A stretch of 64,000 nt of DNA from Polydactylus sextarius (lineage: Eukaryota; Chordata; Actinopteri; Polynemidae): NCBI GenBank assembly GCA_016801845.1, contig CM028909.1, positions 3,330,313 through 3,394,312 on the forward strand, in the 5' to 3' direction. This document shows, piece by piece, positions 54,449 to 64,000 of this stretch (its first letter is position 1; each line of letters begins with the position of its first letter). Position numbers and translations under genes: made by a program. The notes under the pieces were generated by a model. That model ran no database searches and was not told the origin of the DNA. It worked only from the letters and a program-made list of their open reading frames with translations.

Positions 54449-57400
54449 CTGCACACAAACAAGACAACACACTTTAAAGAACCACTGTTTTACATTCATA
54501 CGATTGCACATTAGGACATTACTAATGTTTTACCTTAAATGTTCCAGCTTCATTGAGGTCTAATGTACCTGATTTTGAAATTACAATAAAGGTATAATTA
54601 TACTTTTTATCTATACTTTTACTATTATGGTGAATTAACAGTGAAGGTATAAACCAGTGTCAGTGACGTGTCTGGTCTGACGTCCTCCCTGTGTTTCTAA
54701 CATTCTCCGTGTTTCTCACTGACAAAGTGTTTCTCAGTAGACGACTTCCTCTTGTTGCTCCACAACAATATCAAATAGTTTCCTCCTCTGTGGTGAACTC
54801 TGCCCAGATACTGTTTCTCTTGGTCCTTAGCAGTGATGTTGAAGGTAAATGTGAGACTTTTTTATCTAATGTTTCCTGCATCTTCTAAAAGAAACAAGGA
54901 CGTGATTCACTGACTTATGATCAATGTTTGACTGGAAACAACAACAATGATGATGATGATTGGTCAAAATAGCAAGGTCACAGAATTCACAGTCACTGGT
55001 TGAATTTGCGTTAATAGTTGCGCTTGTGACATTGTTAAGTCCTTTGTTACAAAGACTTCACATTAAAAAGTCACATTATTTTCACAGTCTGTAATTCTGG
55101 GGGATGTTGAGGTTTCTGTTTCTGTTTTTATTAACAACAATTGTAAATGTTCATCCAGCCTGAATTTCTATAATCAGCCTGTTTTCTTACTAAATGTTTA
55201 TTACATGACTGATTGATTGACCCACCAATGAGGTGTTTCTTCATTCTTGGGTTGTCTGTAAAACACACAAAATAAAACATTTACCATGAGTATACGGAAA
55301 AACTGATTATTAAATAGATTAAATTAGTAATAAATAAGTAAACCCACCAAACACAATGAGGCGGGTATGAGTATCTGTGGAGCCTAGAGGATTCTGGGCC
55401 GTGCAGCGAAACATGGAGCCGTTGAGCTCTGCAGGAACTCTCTCTAGAACCAGCTCCCTGCCGTCGTGATCTTCTCTACCGTCCAGCAGCGGTCCACCGA
55501 CCTTGGTCCACGTGAACATGGGCTGAGGGAAGACCTCGCTCTGTGGACACACATGAAGACCCATGAGCAGAAAGATCACTCACTCTAAAAGTGAAATTAA
55601 CAATGACATTGTCTAAATTGGTTTAGTTGTTGTCAAGTTACTTGTTTTAAAGCCATTATTTGCCTTTTAAATAAAGACTCTCAGTCTATACGTTGGGGAG
55701 AGGAACCAGAATTTGACAGGCAGACGGTTAAATGAGTCCACAAATGAAAACATGTCTGTGGCATGACATTTTATTCAGCTACTGACAAACATCTGAACAG
55801 ATTGGCCCCAACTCTGAACCATCACTTCTTCAACAATAGCTGTGTAACACCGCTTCATTAACTGATGACGGTGCACATGTTCTGTTGAATCCAGTAGTGT
55901 GATTTCTGTGTGTTCAGACTTGTTTCACTGGTTTGGGAAGAAATGAAATTATAAACTGGCACCAGGTCAATCTAGAGAGAAAACTTTTGTATCACCTCAA
56001 CAATCTACAGAAAAGTAATGCAAATTATTCAAATTATCCAGATATTGTTTAAAATAGGGACCAGGAGTTTGGTAATCTTTTCTGTTAGTGATGTAAAACG
56101 TGTATAATGCAGAGGAACAATTTCCCTGGAACTAGAGAAGAAAATAAATTTATCATCAGAAAATTTGATGAATGTTTTAGCTGCAGAAGGACATCACATG
56201 CATACTATATACATATCATAATTGTTAAAATGCTAATCCATCTCTCAAGCTCAATGTCGTGTGCTGATTGGAACATGTAAATGAATAAATAAATATATTT
56301 CAGTCGAATACCAATTATCGTTTTAAAACTCCAGCATTTCAGAGTTTCCATAAAATAGTATGTCATGTTGACCAAATGACCAAATGTAATTTAAGTCCCT
56401 ACTGGTTTACCAGTTTTTTTCCGAAGACAGACCTAAAAATAATTGCTGCCTTGAAGAAAGGAACTCAGTTCAAAAAGGTGATTATCTTTTTGTTCTGTCC
56501 ATATGTTTGTCACATGATGATGTCACATCCCAGATAACGGACAAAATTTGGCCCAATTTCCTCAAAGTGTCAGGAAGATGTAGGACCCCTATATGGCCCA
56601 AATTATGGGTGCAAAAGAAAAAAACAAATAGACACCAAAACTCACCCAAAACCAATTGTGGAACTCCAAAACATCGACATAACTGCCCCAACTCATAATG
56701 CCTTGCCAATATGCTCGATACTGCAGCATCTCTTTTGGGTGAGCCAGTGTGACAGGGGTCTTGGGATCAGCTGCTGACTTCACTTTGGCTCAACTCAGAA
56801 GAGATGCTGCAGTGACAAGTTCATTATGAGTTGGGGCCACTTGAAACAAGCTTTAGGTCTGTGGTGACCCTCTTTATTGTACCGAGGGGGAAATCTGCCC
56901 TAGTTTGCCTCATCAGGACTCTTTGGATTCATCCTTTAGACATTAGGTTTTCCCATTTTGACCAAGTTGAGATCAGCAGCTGACCCAATAGACCCCTGTC
57001 ACATCTGGATCTGCCAACAGTTTCTGGCAGGCTAGACATGTCTATCAGTGATCTAGGTGTAGAACAATGACTTAACAATGACTGTTATCAGCTTATTGTG
57101 GTTGTTGTCCACTGAAGCACTGCTGGGGAAACAAATCTGGAGGTGTTTTATTTGAACTTCACTGAGCCACTGGGTTTGAAACTCACTGCAGAAGGTCCCA
57201 GCTGGAAGCCTTGGACACTGATCCGCACTGTGTCTCCCACCTTGGCCCTACTGGGGGTCATGGACAGTTTGGGTCCTCTGGGTGCAGCTGGTAGAAAAAC
57301 AAAACACCATGTTGGACTGTTGCTCCCAGACGTCTGAATAAGAAGTCACCAAATCACAAAATACTTTTATCTCAAGGCACTTTACACAGACAGGTTGTGG

Positions 57401-60400
57401 GGGTGTCAGCTGTCTTGACTCGTTGGGGTGAAAAGCATTCAGCTATCAGCTGAAACTGTGCTGCAGGCTCAGTATGAGTCATTTATTGTTCATTATTCCT
57501 ACTTCAGTTTGAATTAATGAACCCAGCAGCCGCTCCCTTCTTTATTTGCTCATAACCCAGAATTTGTCCTCTGAAAATCAAAATAAACTTTGGTGTACCT
57601 TCTGACTTTAGTGTATTCTGCAGTTTTACTGGTATTATAATTGGGTAATCTAATTGCATTGAAAGAGCAAAGTGACCTTATGTGAAATCCTGTTTTCTGT
57701 CACCACTCCAATGACAACAACTTGGACAACCTTCCTTAATGTCAGGAAGCAAGCATGATATTATTTTGCAAACTCACCCAGTGTGACCTCAGCCTGCATG
57801 GGCATGGACAGAGCTGGGTGGTTGACTTCACAGCTGAACAGAGCCTCGTTGTCCAGTTGAGGGTTGAGGCTCCAGGTCAGAATAGCTCTCACCTCCATGG
57901 TACCATCACCTGACACATGCTGCCAGTGCTGGAAGTAGTAGAGCGGGTCACTGCTCTGGACCCAGCGGGGAAACTCCCGACTCACCACTGTCTCAGGAAT
58001 CACTTCAGTGGTTGGTTTGGGAAAAGGCTCAGACTTCGGCTCTTGATCCTGTTCAGAGCCATTGGGGCCGTCTTGGCCCAGTCGAGCCAGCTTCCCCTCT
58101 TCCTCTGGGACAGAAAGCGACTTTTGGAGTTTGGTATCATCAGGGTCTCGACTGATGAGAACCTCAGAGCTTCTTAGCCCCGTCTGGCTCCTATCCTGAC
58201 TATTGTCTTGATTATGAGCCTTGTTGTGGTCTCCCAATGCAGAGGAAGACTGAGGAGTAGGAACTACATTGATAAACTCACCATCACGCTTGAAGTATAC
58301 CTGAAAGACAGGCACAAATCCATGGTATATATGCAGGATCGTCATATGACAGCGAATCTAGACTGTCTTGTAGTTCCAGGAGGATGTTATTACCCATTGA
58401 TATAGATGAACAAAGGGAGGAAAATGAAATGAAATAACAGTTCAGCTCAGTAGATAAACATGGTAACAAATGTAAAAGTATCAAGGGTATGATTACATGC
58501 AGTGTGAAGCTATTGGACTTTTATTTTATTTTGTTTTATTGCACATGCAGTTTTCTTGGAATCACTTCATATAAATCCCTAATATATTTTCCAAAGAGGG
58601 CACAGAGAGTTCAGATCAAAGGTGAAGTAATATTTTTCATCTCAAGCTTTTAATCTGTTATAGCAAGCATCAACAGGGAATTATGTGGGACAATGACTTT
58701 GTTTAATCTTTTTCTTTCTTTGTGTGATCACCTCTTATTTTAGTTTTAATGCTTTCCCACCTAACACCTTAACATTTATGGAGACTGACTCCTTCAAAAC
58801 AGACAAAGGAAAAGAAGCTTAATCTCACCACAGGAGCTGGTTTTGCTCCTGTAACGATGCAGATCAGTGTGAAGTTCTGGGCCTCGTAGCGGCTGAAGGG
58901 AGCTGGACTGTTGGCTGCCACCACAGAGATAGATTTGGGAGGTACTGCAGAAAAAATACAAAGAAGACTTTAATACTCATTTGCTGATGTACTTTTGCAC
59001 ATAAATAAAGACATAGAAAACATAAATAAAGTATTTAGCAGAACTAAATGATGAATCAGTATACTGGTATTAGTTTAATTATGCTTTCGTTAAAGGATTA
59101 CATACTGTAAACATGGTATTGTCCTTGTTTCTGGGGGTGAGATGTTACAGTGGAACGTAATCCCATGACTGTCTGTTAAGTTCAGAGCTGGATTCAGTAT
59201 GTGATTAGTGTAACTTAGCATAATAACTGGAAGCAGGAACCAGAACTACATTTGTCTAAAGTTTGAGAAGTTACTTACCAATACCTCTAACCAACACTTT
59301 ATTTTGTTAACACAGCTCTAACAAAAGAGAACCTATATAAGCATAACAATCTGTGGGTTTAAACAGGAAAATTCATGAAAATTCATGACTAACAGCTAAG
59401 GATTGCCTCTTAAAGTTGACTCAGACTGAACCACACCAACAGGTAAATAAATTCACAGGCAGCACTTCTTTGGTAGATGGTAGATCACTGGCGTTAGCTT
59501 AAACCTGTTCATTCTTGACTAAACTTTAGGTTTGTGTATTTGTGGCTACCATTGTGTAATCAGTTATTTCGCTGATTTAGATGAGTCTCTGCTGCTTTGT
59601 TTTTTAATGGTTTAAAAATAACTGACTGCTAACTGGTGAAAACAAATGATAAGCTGGCAGCACTGACGTGGACAATGATAGGCAAATTTCTACACCTTCA
59701 AACCAATCAAAACACAAGAAGACACTAAAGTTTCTAAAACACCACAGTGCAGCATCATCATTATACAGAGCGCAGGGAATCTGATTCTGACCGTGATAAC
59801 AAGGACATGAGAAGCCTCAAGTGTAAGTCTGTTCTCCATCTCTTGCCTGCTGCTTAATGTTTAAACTGGGCTGGCCTCTGGTTTATGATGCTGTGTTAAT
59901 CTTGAGGCTGCCAATTAAAATGTAGCCTCAGGACACACGTTGTGCAAATCTTAGCAGAGCGACAGACAAACTAATTTGACCGTTGTCCCGGCAGACAGAA
60001 GAGTATGAGAAATATACATATTCAAGTAAAATTTAACATAAAATGAAGTTTAAAAACAGAATAAAAATATTATTATAAATAACAGATACAGGAAGAAGTA
60101 GAATGAGTGAGCAAATTTTACTCAAAAATATTTTTGCTTAGTTCATGAATGTTTACTGACATATTTATTTTACAATATAACAAAAAATATTACGATATGT
60201 TTAGTGGAAACCCAGTCAATCCACAGCATTTACAAAGTGCTTCTGCAGCACTTTCACATTAACCTAGTTATTCACAGTACTGCTCGACACAACACTTTTC
60301 TATTTTGCCCAAACATTTGTTGACATGATGATGAAACTATTGTCCTTCTGATGAGAGGACGGCCTCTGTACCTCCTGAGCCACGGTCGCCCCCATTCAAT

Positions 60401-63396
60401 TTATTGGCCAGATTGCACAATAAGCATTGGTTTAGCATGAAAATCACAAAAATGGAAAATATTGTGAATCACATCCACGTAATGTTAAAAATGTGCCTGA
60501 CATATATTAATAACAACTGCACTGATTTGGGTGAAATTTGTCCTGCCCTGACTTTTTCCTGTAAAGATGAAAAATTGAACAACATTTCTAAAATGTCCGA
60601 GGCATTTTTGAGACAGTGTATACATACCTATGACAGTGAGGATGATGGTTCCCAAGGCAAGAATGACTTTGTCCCGGGAACTCTTCTCATAGATCCCAAC
60701 ATGGCACTCATACAGGCCATCATCCTCCATCTGGACCTCAGGAAGGCTGTTCATATCAAAGGTTACAGTTTTATAAAATCTTTCAATTTGAGCATTTCAT
60801 CCACCACCCTCACCCCCACCCCTTGTAACCTTCAAGGACAAATGGTGTAGTTAATGGAGGAGTGGATGGTTATCTGACAGCAGTAGTAGTCTTTACCGCA
60901 CAGTCGACTGGTAGACTTGTTCCTCTCGTCGGTGGTTGTCCAAGTTGGAGTAGCTGCTGTTGTACATGGCGTCATAGGTGAAAATCTTCTGCTTGGCACT
61001 GCCTCCTTCAATTACCTGAGAGAGCGAGACACATTAAAGCTTGGTATCTTTGGTATGGCCCTACATGTAGTCATCCCCCTAAAAGTCTGTTATAACTGTT
61101 TTGATCCATCCAAGTGATGGTTGGGAGTAATTTAATCTGGGGTTTATATCATCACAAAAACAATTTGAACACCCCCTCAATAGATATTTTACACTGGTAG
61201 AAGTAATATGGAGTTGAATGTCTTTTTGCTCACAGCCTATAATAGCTAACAATGAAGGTTATAAAAGACTTACCCATCATCTTGTTTTCATAACAACTGG
61301 TGATGAAGGGTGTTCCAGATCAGCAGATTCATCATTTTCCTCGCTCTTCATGGACACATCGGCTGGATGGGTTCAAATTTCCTGAACAACTGGCTGATTT
61401 GTTCATGAACAGAGGGAAAAATGATGAATCTGCTGATGATGGTGATGATGATGGAACAACTTTTATCACCAGTTGTTATGAAAACAAGACGTTGGGTAAG
61501 TCTTGTAAAACAGTGTTTTTAATAAACTCTCGGTTCACTTACTAAGTTATCAGTACTTCAGTTTATGTGTAGGGACTCTATTCATGATTCAGTGATATTT
61601 TGAGCTTTATTAGTGGTTAAAAAATGACAATTTAGATACGTTTGGCTGACTGCCCCATTTACTTTCATTGTTAACTATTTGGTTGTGAAAACAAAAGACG
61701 GTCAAACTCGATATTACTTCAACCAACGTAAAATGTCTCTTCAGGGGGAGTTTCACTTGTATTCATGGTGAAGTAAACCCTGAGTTCAAATTACTCTGGA
61801 CCGTCACTTTAACTTTTTGTGCATCACCATCATCAGCTCAAAAGTCCACCTACTTTCTCTATTAATAATTTCTGCAGATCAGTACTGTGGAGTGGTGGTT
61901 AGTAGTGTTGCCTCACAGCAAAAAGGTTCTGGGTTGGAAGTTTGTGTGCTCTTCCTGTGTCTCCAGGTACTTTAGCTTATTCCCACTTCCTCCCAACACA
62001 TGGACGTTAGACTGCCTGATTGCCCATGAACATGAGACAACCTGTCCAGGGTGAACATCAGCTGCACCCACGATCAGCTAGAATCTACACCTGATTGACA
62101 CCAGAGCAGTTTAAAGAGGGTCTTCACCCAAAATTCATTCAGATCCTCTGTTTGGAGACATTCAAAACTCAGAGTCAACACAGGCAAAAGATGTTTGAAG
62201 GTCAAAAGGTACCAAAGCAGCTGTTACCACTTCTAGACTAGAACAACTTCAAGGAAGTAGTAACTCTTGTGGTTTGCTGTCTAGGATCCCACCCTGGGAG
62301 GTTTTTAATTGGGATGAGAAAATGCAAGAAGCTTTCCAGGAGTTTGTTGTGGTTGGTTGTAGAGAGTGGAGGATAACTCTGCAGGTGAAATCATTAGGTA
62401 CAGTCACTTTTTTGAAATACAATTTTGAAGTTGTTGGACTTCAAAGGAACCCAAGTCTCACACAATAAAAGTTGCAAGTTTTAAGTAATTTTCAACCATC
62501 AAGTGTGAGGGGTTGGTGGTGGTTAATTTCTCCAATGATTGTTTGTTGCATATGTGTTGGACCCTTTCTCAAAATGTAAAAAGATCACCTTGAATTCACA
62601 GTCATGGTTAATTCTGCCAAATTCCAGGTCAGAGAAAAGTAAAGACATCACAGTGTCAGAGTTTGAAAATGTTCAAAAGACTTGAAAAGTCAGTCAAGAT
62701 AAACAGCTTTTAAAGAAATGTCTTTCTCTTTGAGAGAACACATTGTTCAAGTTTGTTCAAGTAACAGTACAAGAAGCAAACTTGTGTGATATTGTCCAAA
62801 AACAATTTTATGTGAGTAATTGTGATTAATAATTGTGATTGTGATTAATGGAATCAGACACAGTCAAGAGATGTTGTAAGTTGTATCGCACTATTTTGTA
62901 AATTAGTTTTGGAGATAAGAAGTTTTAATTGTGAAAGAGCAGACTCCTTAATATCCTGGTGACTGATGCCAGGCTTGAATAGAAGAGTTATACAACTCTG
63001 ACCACAGAGTAAATCAGTCGTAGAAACTGTTTAGAGTTGAGGACATTGGTTGTGTTAGTGGATGTAATTGTTGCTGCTTTGACTAAGTTACTAAGACTCA
63101 AAGCATCAAATAATTCTCCAACAAGATGAACACATTTAAAGCATCTATTTATATGAAAAATCAATATTTTCAGTAACACATACTGTGTGGTGCAGTAGGA
63201 GAGAGTTTCATATTAAATGTGTAAATTAAATATAGAGAGTTAGGAAGCAGATATAATTGCATGAAGTTCACCTGTGTGCTCACCCGAAACCACACGATCT
63301 CTCGGAGGTTGCCGTCTGTTTGGAAGTTGCACCTGAGAGTGACTGTGTCTCCAATGACAACAGGAGGAAGAGGCTCAATGGAAACAGTTAAATAAC
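54366..63396 (-). CDS. igsf21: igsf21: immunoglobulin superfamily member 21 (partial, 9 exons)
   Basis: Igsf21 is a secreted-face, GPI-type neuronal adhesion protein. In mammals it binds neurexin-2alpha and promotes inhibitory presynapses. Exons in coding order on the minus strand: 63396-63284, 61015-60897, 60746-60628, 58944-58829, 58300-57778, 57287-57187, 55540-55348, 55255-55226, 54448-54366. They join in frame to about 465 residues. The exon with the signal peptide lies beyond the right edge. The chain begins 'GYLTVSIEPLPPVVIGDTVT'. Ig-domain cysteines appear in 'TLRCNF' and 'LYECHVG' (first domain), 'LICIV' and 'FSCEVNHP' (second), and 'FRCTAQNPLGS' (third). Other landmarks are 'PETVVSREFPRWVQS', 'SMPMQAEVTL' and 'ELVLERVPAELNGSM'. 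It ends in a hydrophobic tail without a cytosolic basic segment, as for a GPI signal. The match to mammalian IGSF21 is high apart from the linker in exon 58300-57778 and the C-terminus. Confidence 0.94.
54640..55020. mobile_element. CCCTCCAGGATTT-family element, reverse orientation
   Basis: It holds 'gtctgacgtcctccctgtgt', 'actgacaaagtgtttctcag', 'cttcctcttgttgctccaca', 'ggtgaactctgcccagatac' and 'aagaaacaaggacgtgattc', the reverse complement of the 21366 copy. It lies in the igsf21 intron between the microexon and the last exon. Confidence 0.7.
55226..55255 (-). other. igsf21: igsf21 30-nt microexon before the last exon
   Basis: Acceptor 'tgttttacag' and donor 'attg|gtgggt' bound an exon encoding 'DNPRMKKHLI'. 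It joins phase 1 on both sides between 'THTRLIVF' and the last exon. It corresponds to the 'ENPN' start of the mammalian stalk, which is longer. Confidence 0.8.
55541..57186. other. igsf21 intron with a complex inverted repeat
   Basis: Most of it is A+T-rich without named content. From 56686 to 57003 it holds several interlocked inverted repeats (see the finding on this stretch). Confidence 0.6.
58945..60627. other. igsf21 intron, nothing recognised
   Basis: A 1.7-kb A+T-rich intron. A short stretch near 60340-60395 ('gatgagaggacggcctctgt', 'acctcctgagccacggtcgc') resembles the end of a fish repeat. No coding content is supported. Confidence 0.5.
61113..61813. mobile_element. Foldback-type element, copy 3
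   Basis: Left end 'gtgatggttgggagtaattt' and right end 'ctctggaccgtcacttt' frame the same arms as the copy at 22668 ('ggctgactgccccatttac', 'gaaaacaaaagacggtcaaa', 'cagcagattcatcattttcc'). It lies in the first complete igsf21 intron of the window. Confidence 0.75.
61880..62110 (+). repeat. Teleost dispersed repeat with tRNA-like head
   Basis: 'gtggttagtagtgttgcctc', 'acagcaaaaaggttctgggt' and 'gacaacctgtccagggtgaa' follow the order of a common fish repeat. The head resembles tRNA A and B boxes. It is the opposite orientation of the copy at 2110-2385. Confidence 0.6.
62110..63283. other. igsf21 intron remainder, nothing recognised
   Basis: A+T-rich sequence with short tandem patches ('taattgtgattaataattgt' near 62816). 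No gene or clear repeat family is seen. The sequence right of 63396 (to 64000) is likewise intron-like. Confidence 0.5.
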
Positions 63397-64000
63397 CTGC
63401 CAAAGAGACAAGAATGGTAATTTGGAGATGATAATACTGTCGGTTGTAAACATAATGTATCTAATTCTTCTGTTTGATGTTGTATGTACAGTCCACTATG
63501 AACCATTACAGGAGATTAACATTAATTATTCATCACTTATCAAATGAAAACATGACAACCCAGAGTTGAGACCAGAGAAAACTGCTTCCTAAAAAAATAA
63601 CGTTATTAAATGTGGATAATTAAATGCAAGATCACTTCTGTCCAAATCTTTGTTGGTAAATGATTTGATGGTTGATCAGACCATTGGTTTATTCTGTATT
63701 GAACCATTTCACCATTCTATAATAGTGTAAAGGACCTTGAGATAAATGGTTTTGTGAATTGGGAGCTACACAAACGAACTTCACTTGACTAATTTAGTTT
63801 ATAATTATTGTAATAAAAATAATATAGTAGTTATAATTGAAGTTATTGACTGCTTTTGAATATGTGGCTCTTTCAAGTTATTTTATCTAATTACTATTTC
63901 TCTTTACTCGGTACTGTACTGTTTTATGTTGGATATGTTTCCTGGGCAATTGTTTTACGAATGCAGGTGCATAAAAAAGACACTTTTATTATCCAATGTG

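Noticed and set aside
60404..60850. 148-codon plus-strand frame opposite igsf21
   Set aside because: It overlaps the conserved minus-strand exon encoding 'GLYECHVGIYEKSS' and has no recognisable product of its own.
61885..61950. tRNA gene
   Set aside because: A- and B-box-like words are present, but no cloverleaf can be formed and the context is a known type of fish repeat.

Overview
This window is vertebrate nuclear DNA, almost certainly from a ray-finned (teleost, probably percomorph) fish. The coding parts are short GT-AG exons whose products align with vertebrate proteins, and the introns are full of short non-autonomous DNA elements and SINE/LINE scraps of teleost type. Three protein genes are present. 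There is no bacterial, phage or CRISPR content, and no rRNA or tRNA gene was recognised.

Layout. (1) 1-1845: the last coding exon (1598-1845, +) of an LRRC26/38/52/55-type leucine-rich-repeat membrane protein, most likely lrrc38; the rest of that gene lies left of the window. (2) 1846-5168: the 3' flank of that gene, a 237-bp TCTA microsatellite, a short inverted-terminal-repeat element (about 3934-4384), then the probable vps13d promoter and a non-coding first exon ending at 5168. A CLEAR-type palindrome fused to two CRE half-sites lies at 4627-4643. (3) 6617-51295: a complete vps13d gene, + strand. I place 69 coding exons that join in frame, giving about 4376 residues once one apparently missing T at 17603-17606 is allowed for. 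The N-terminal chorein segment, phospho-FFAT-like motif, UBA domain, adaptor-binding (VAB/SHR) region and C-terminal ATG2_C/PH-like region are all seen. (4) 51296-54365: the vps13d 3' UTR (AATAAA at 52161), a nest of inverted repeats, a Tc1-like transposase scrap and the 3' end of the next gene. (5) 54366-63396: nine exons of igsf21 on the minus strand, including a 30-nt microexon and the hydrophobic GPI-signal tail; its signal-peptide exon lies right of the window. vps13d and igsf21 are convergent.

The genes do not form one pathway. Vps13d is a bridge-type lipid transfer protein acting at ER-mitochondria/peroxisome contacts. Igsf21 is a synaptic adhesion protein and Lrrc38 a BK-channel auxiliary subunit. 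They share a block that resembles human chromosome 1p36, with rearranged neighbours.

I found no unknown gene system. The most unusual signals are the single-base break in the 2.3-kb vps13d exon, a GC-AG intron, tandem 3' splice sites, a transposon family carrying an expandable 20-bp minisatellite (with a 60-bp higher-order period in one copy), and several families of long foldback inverted repeats. Exon edges were set by reading splice sites and comparing with the vertebrate proteins as I remember them; no alignment was run.
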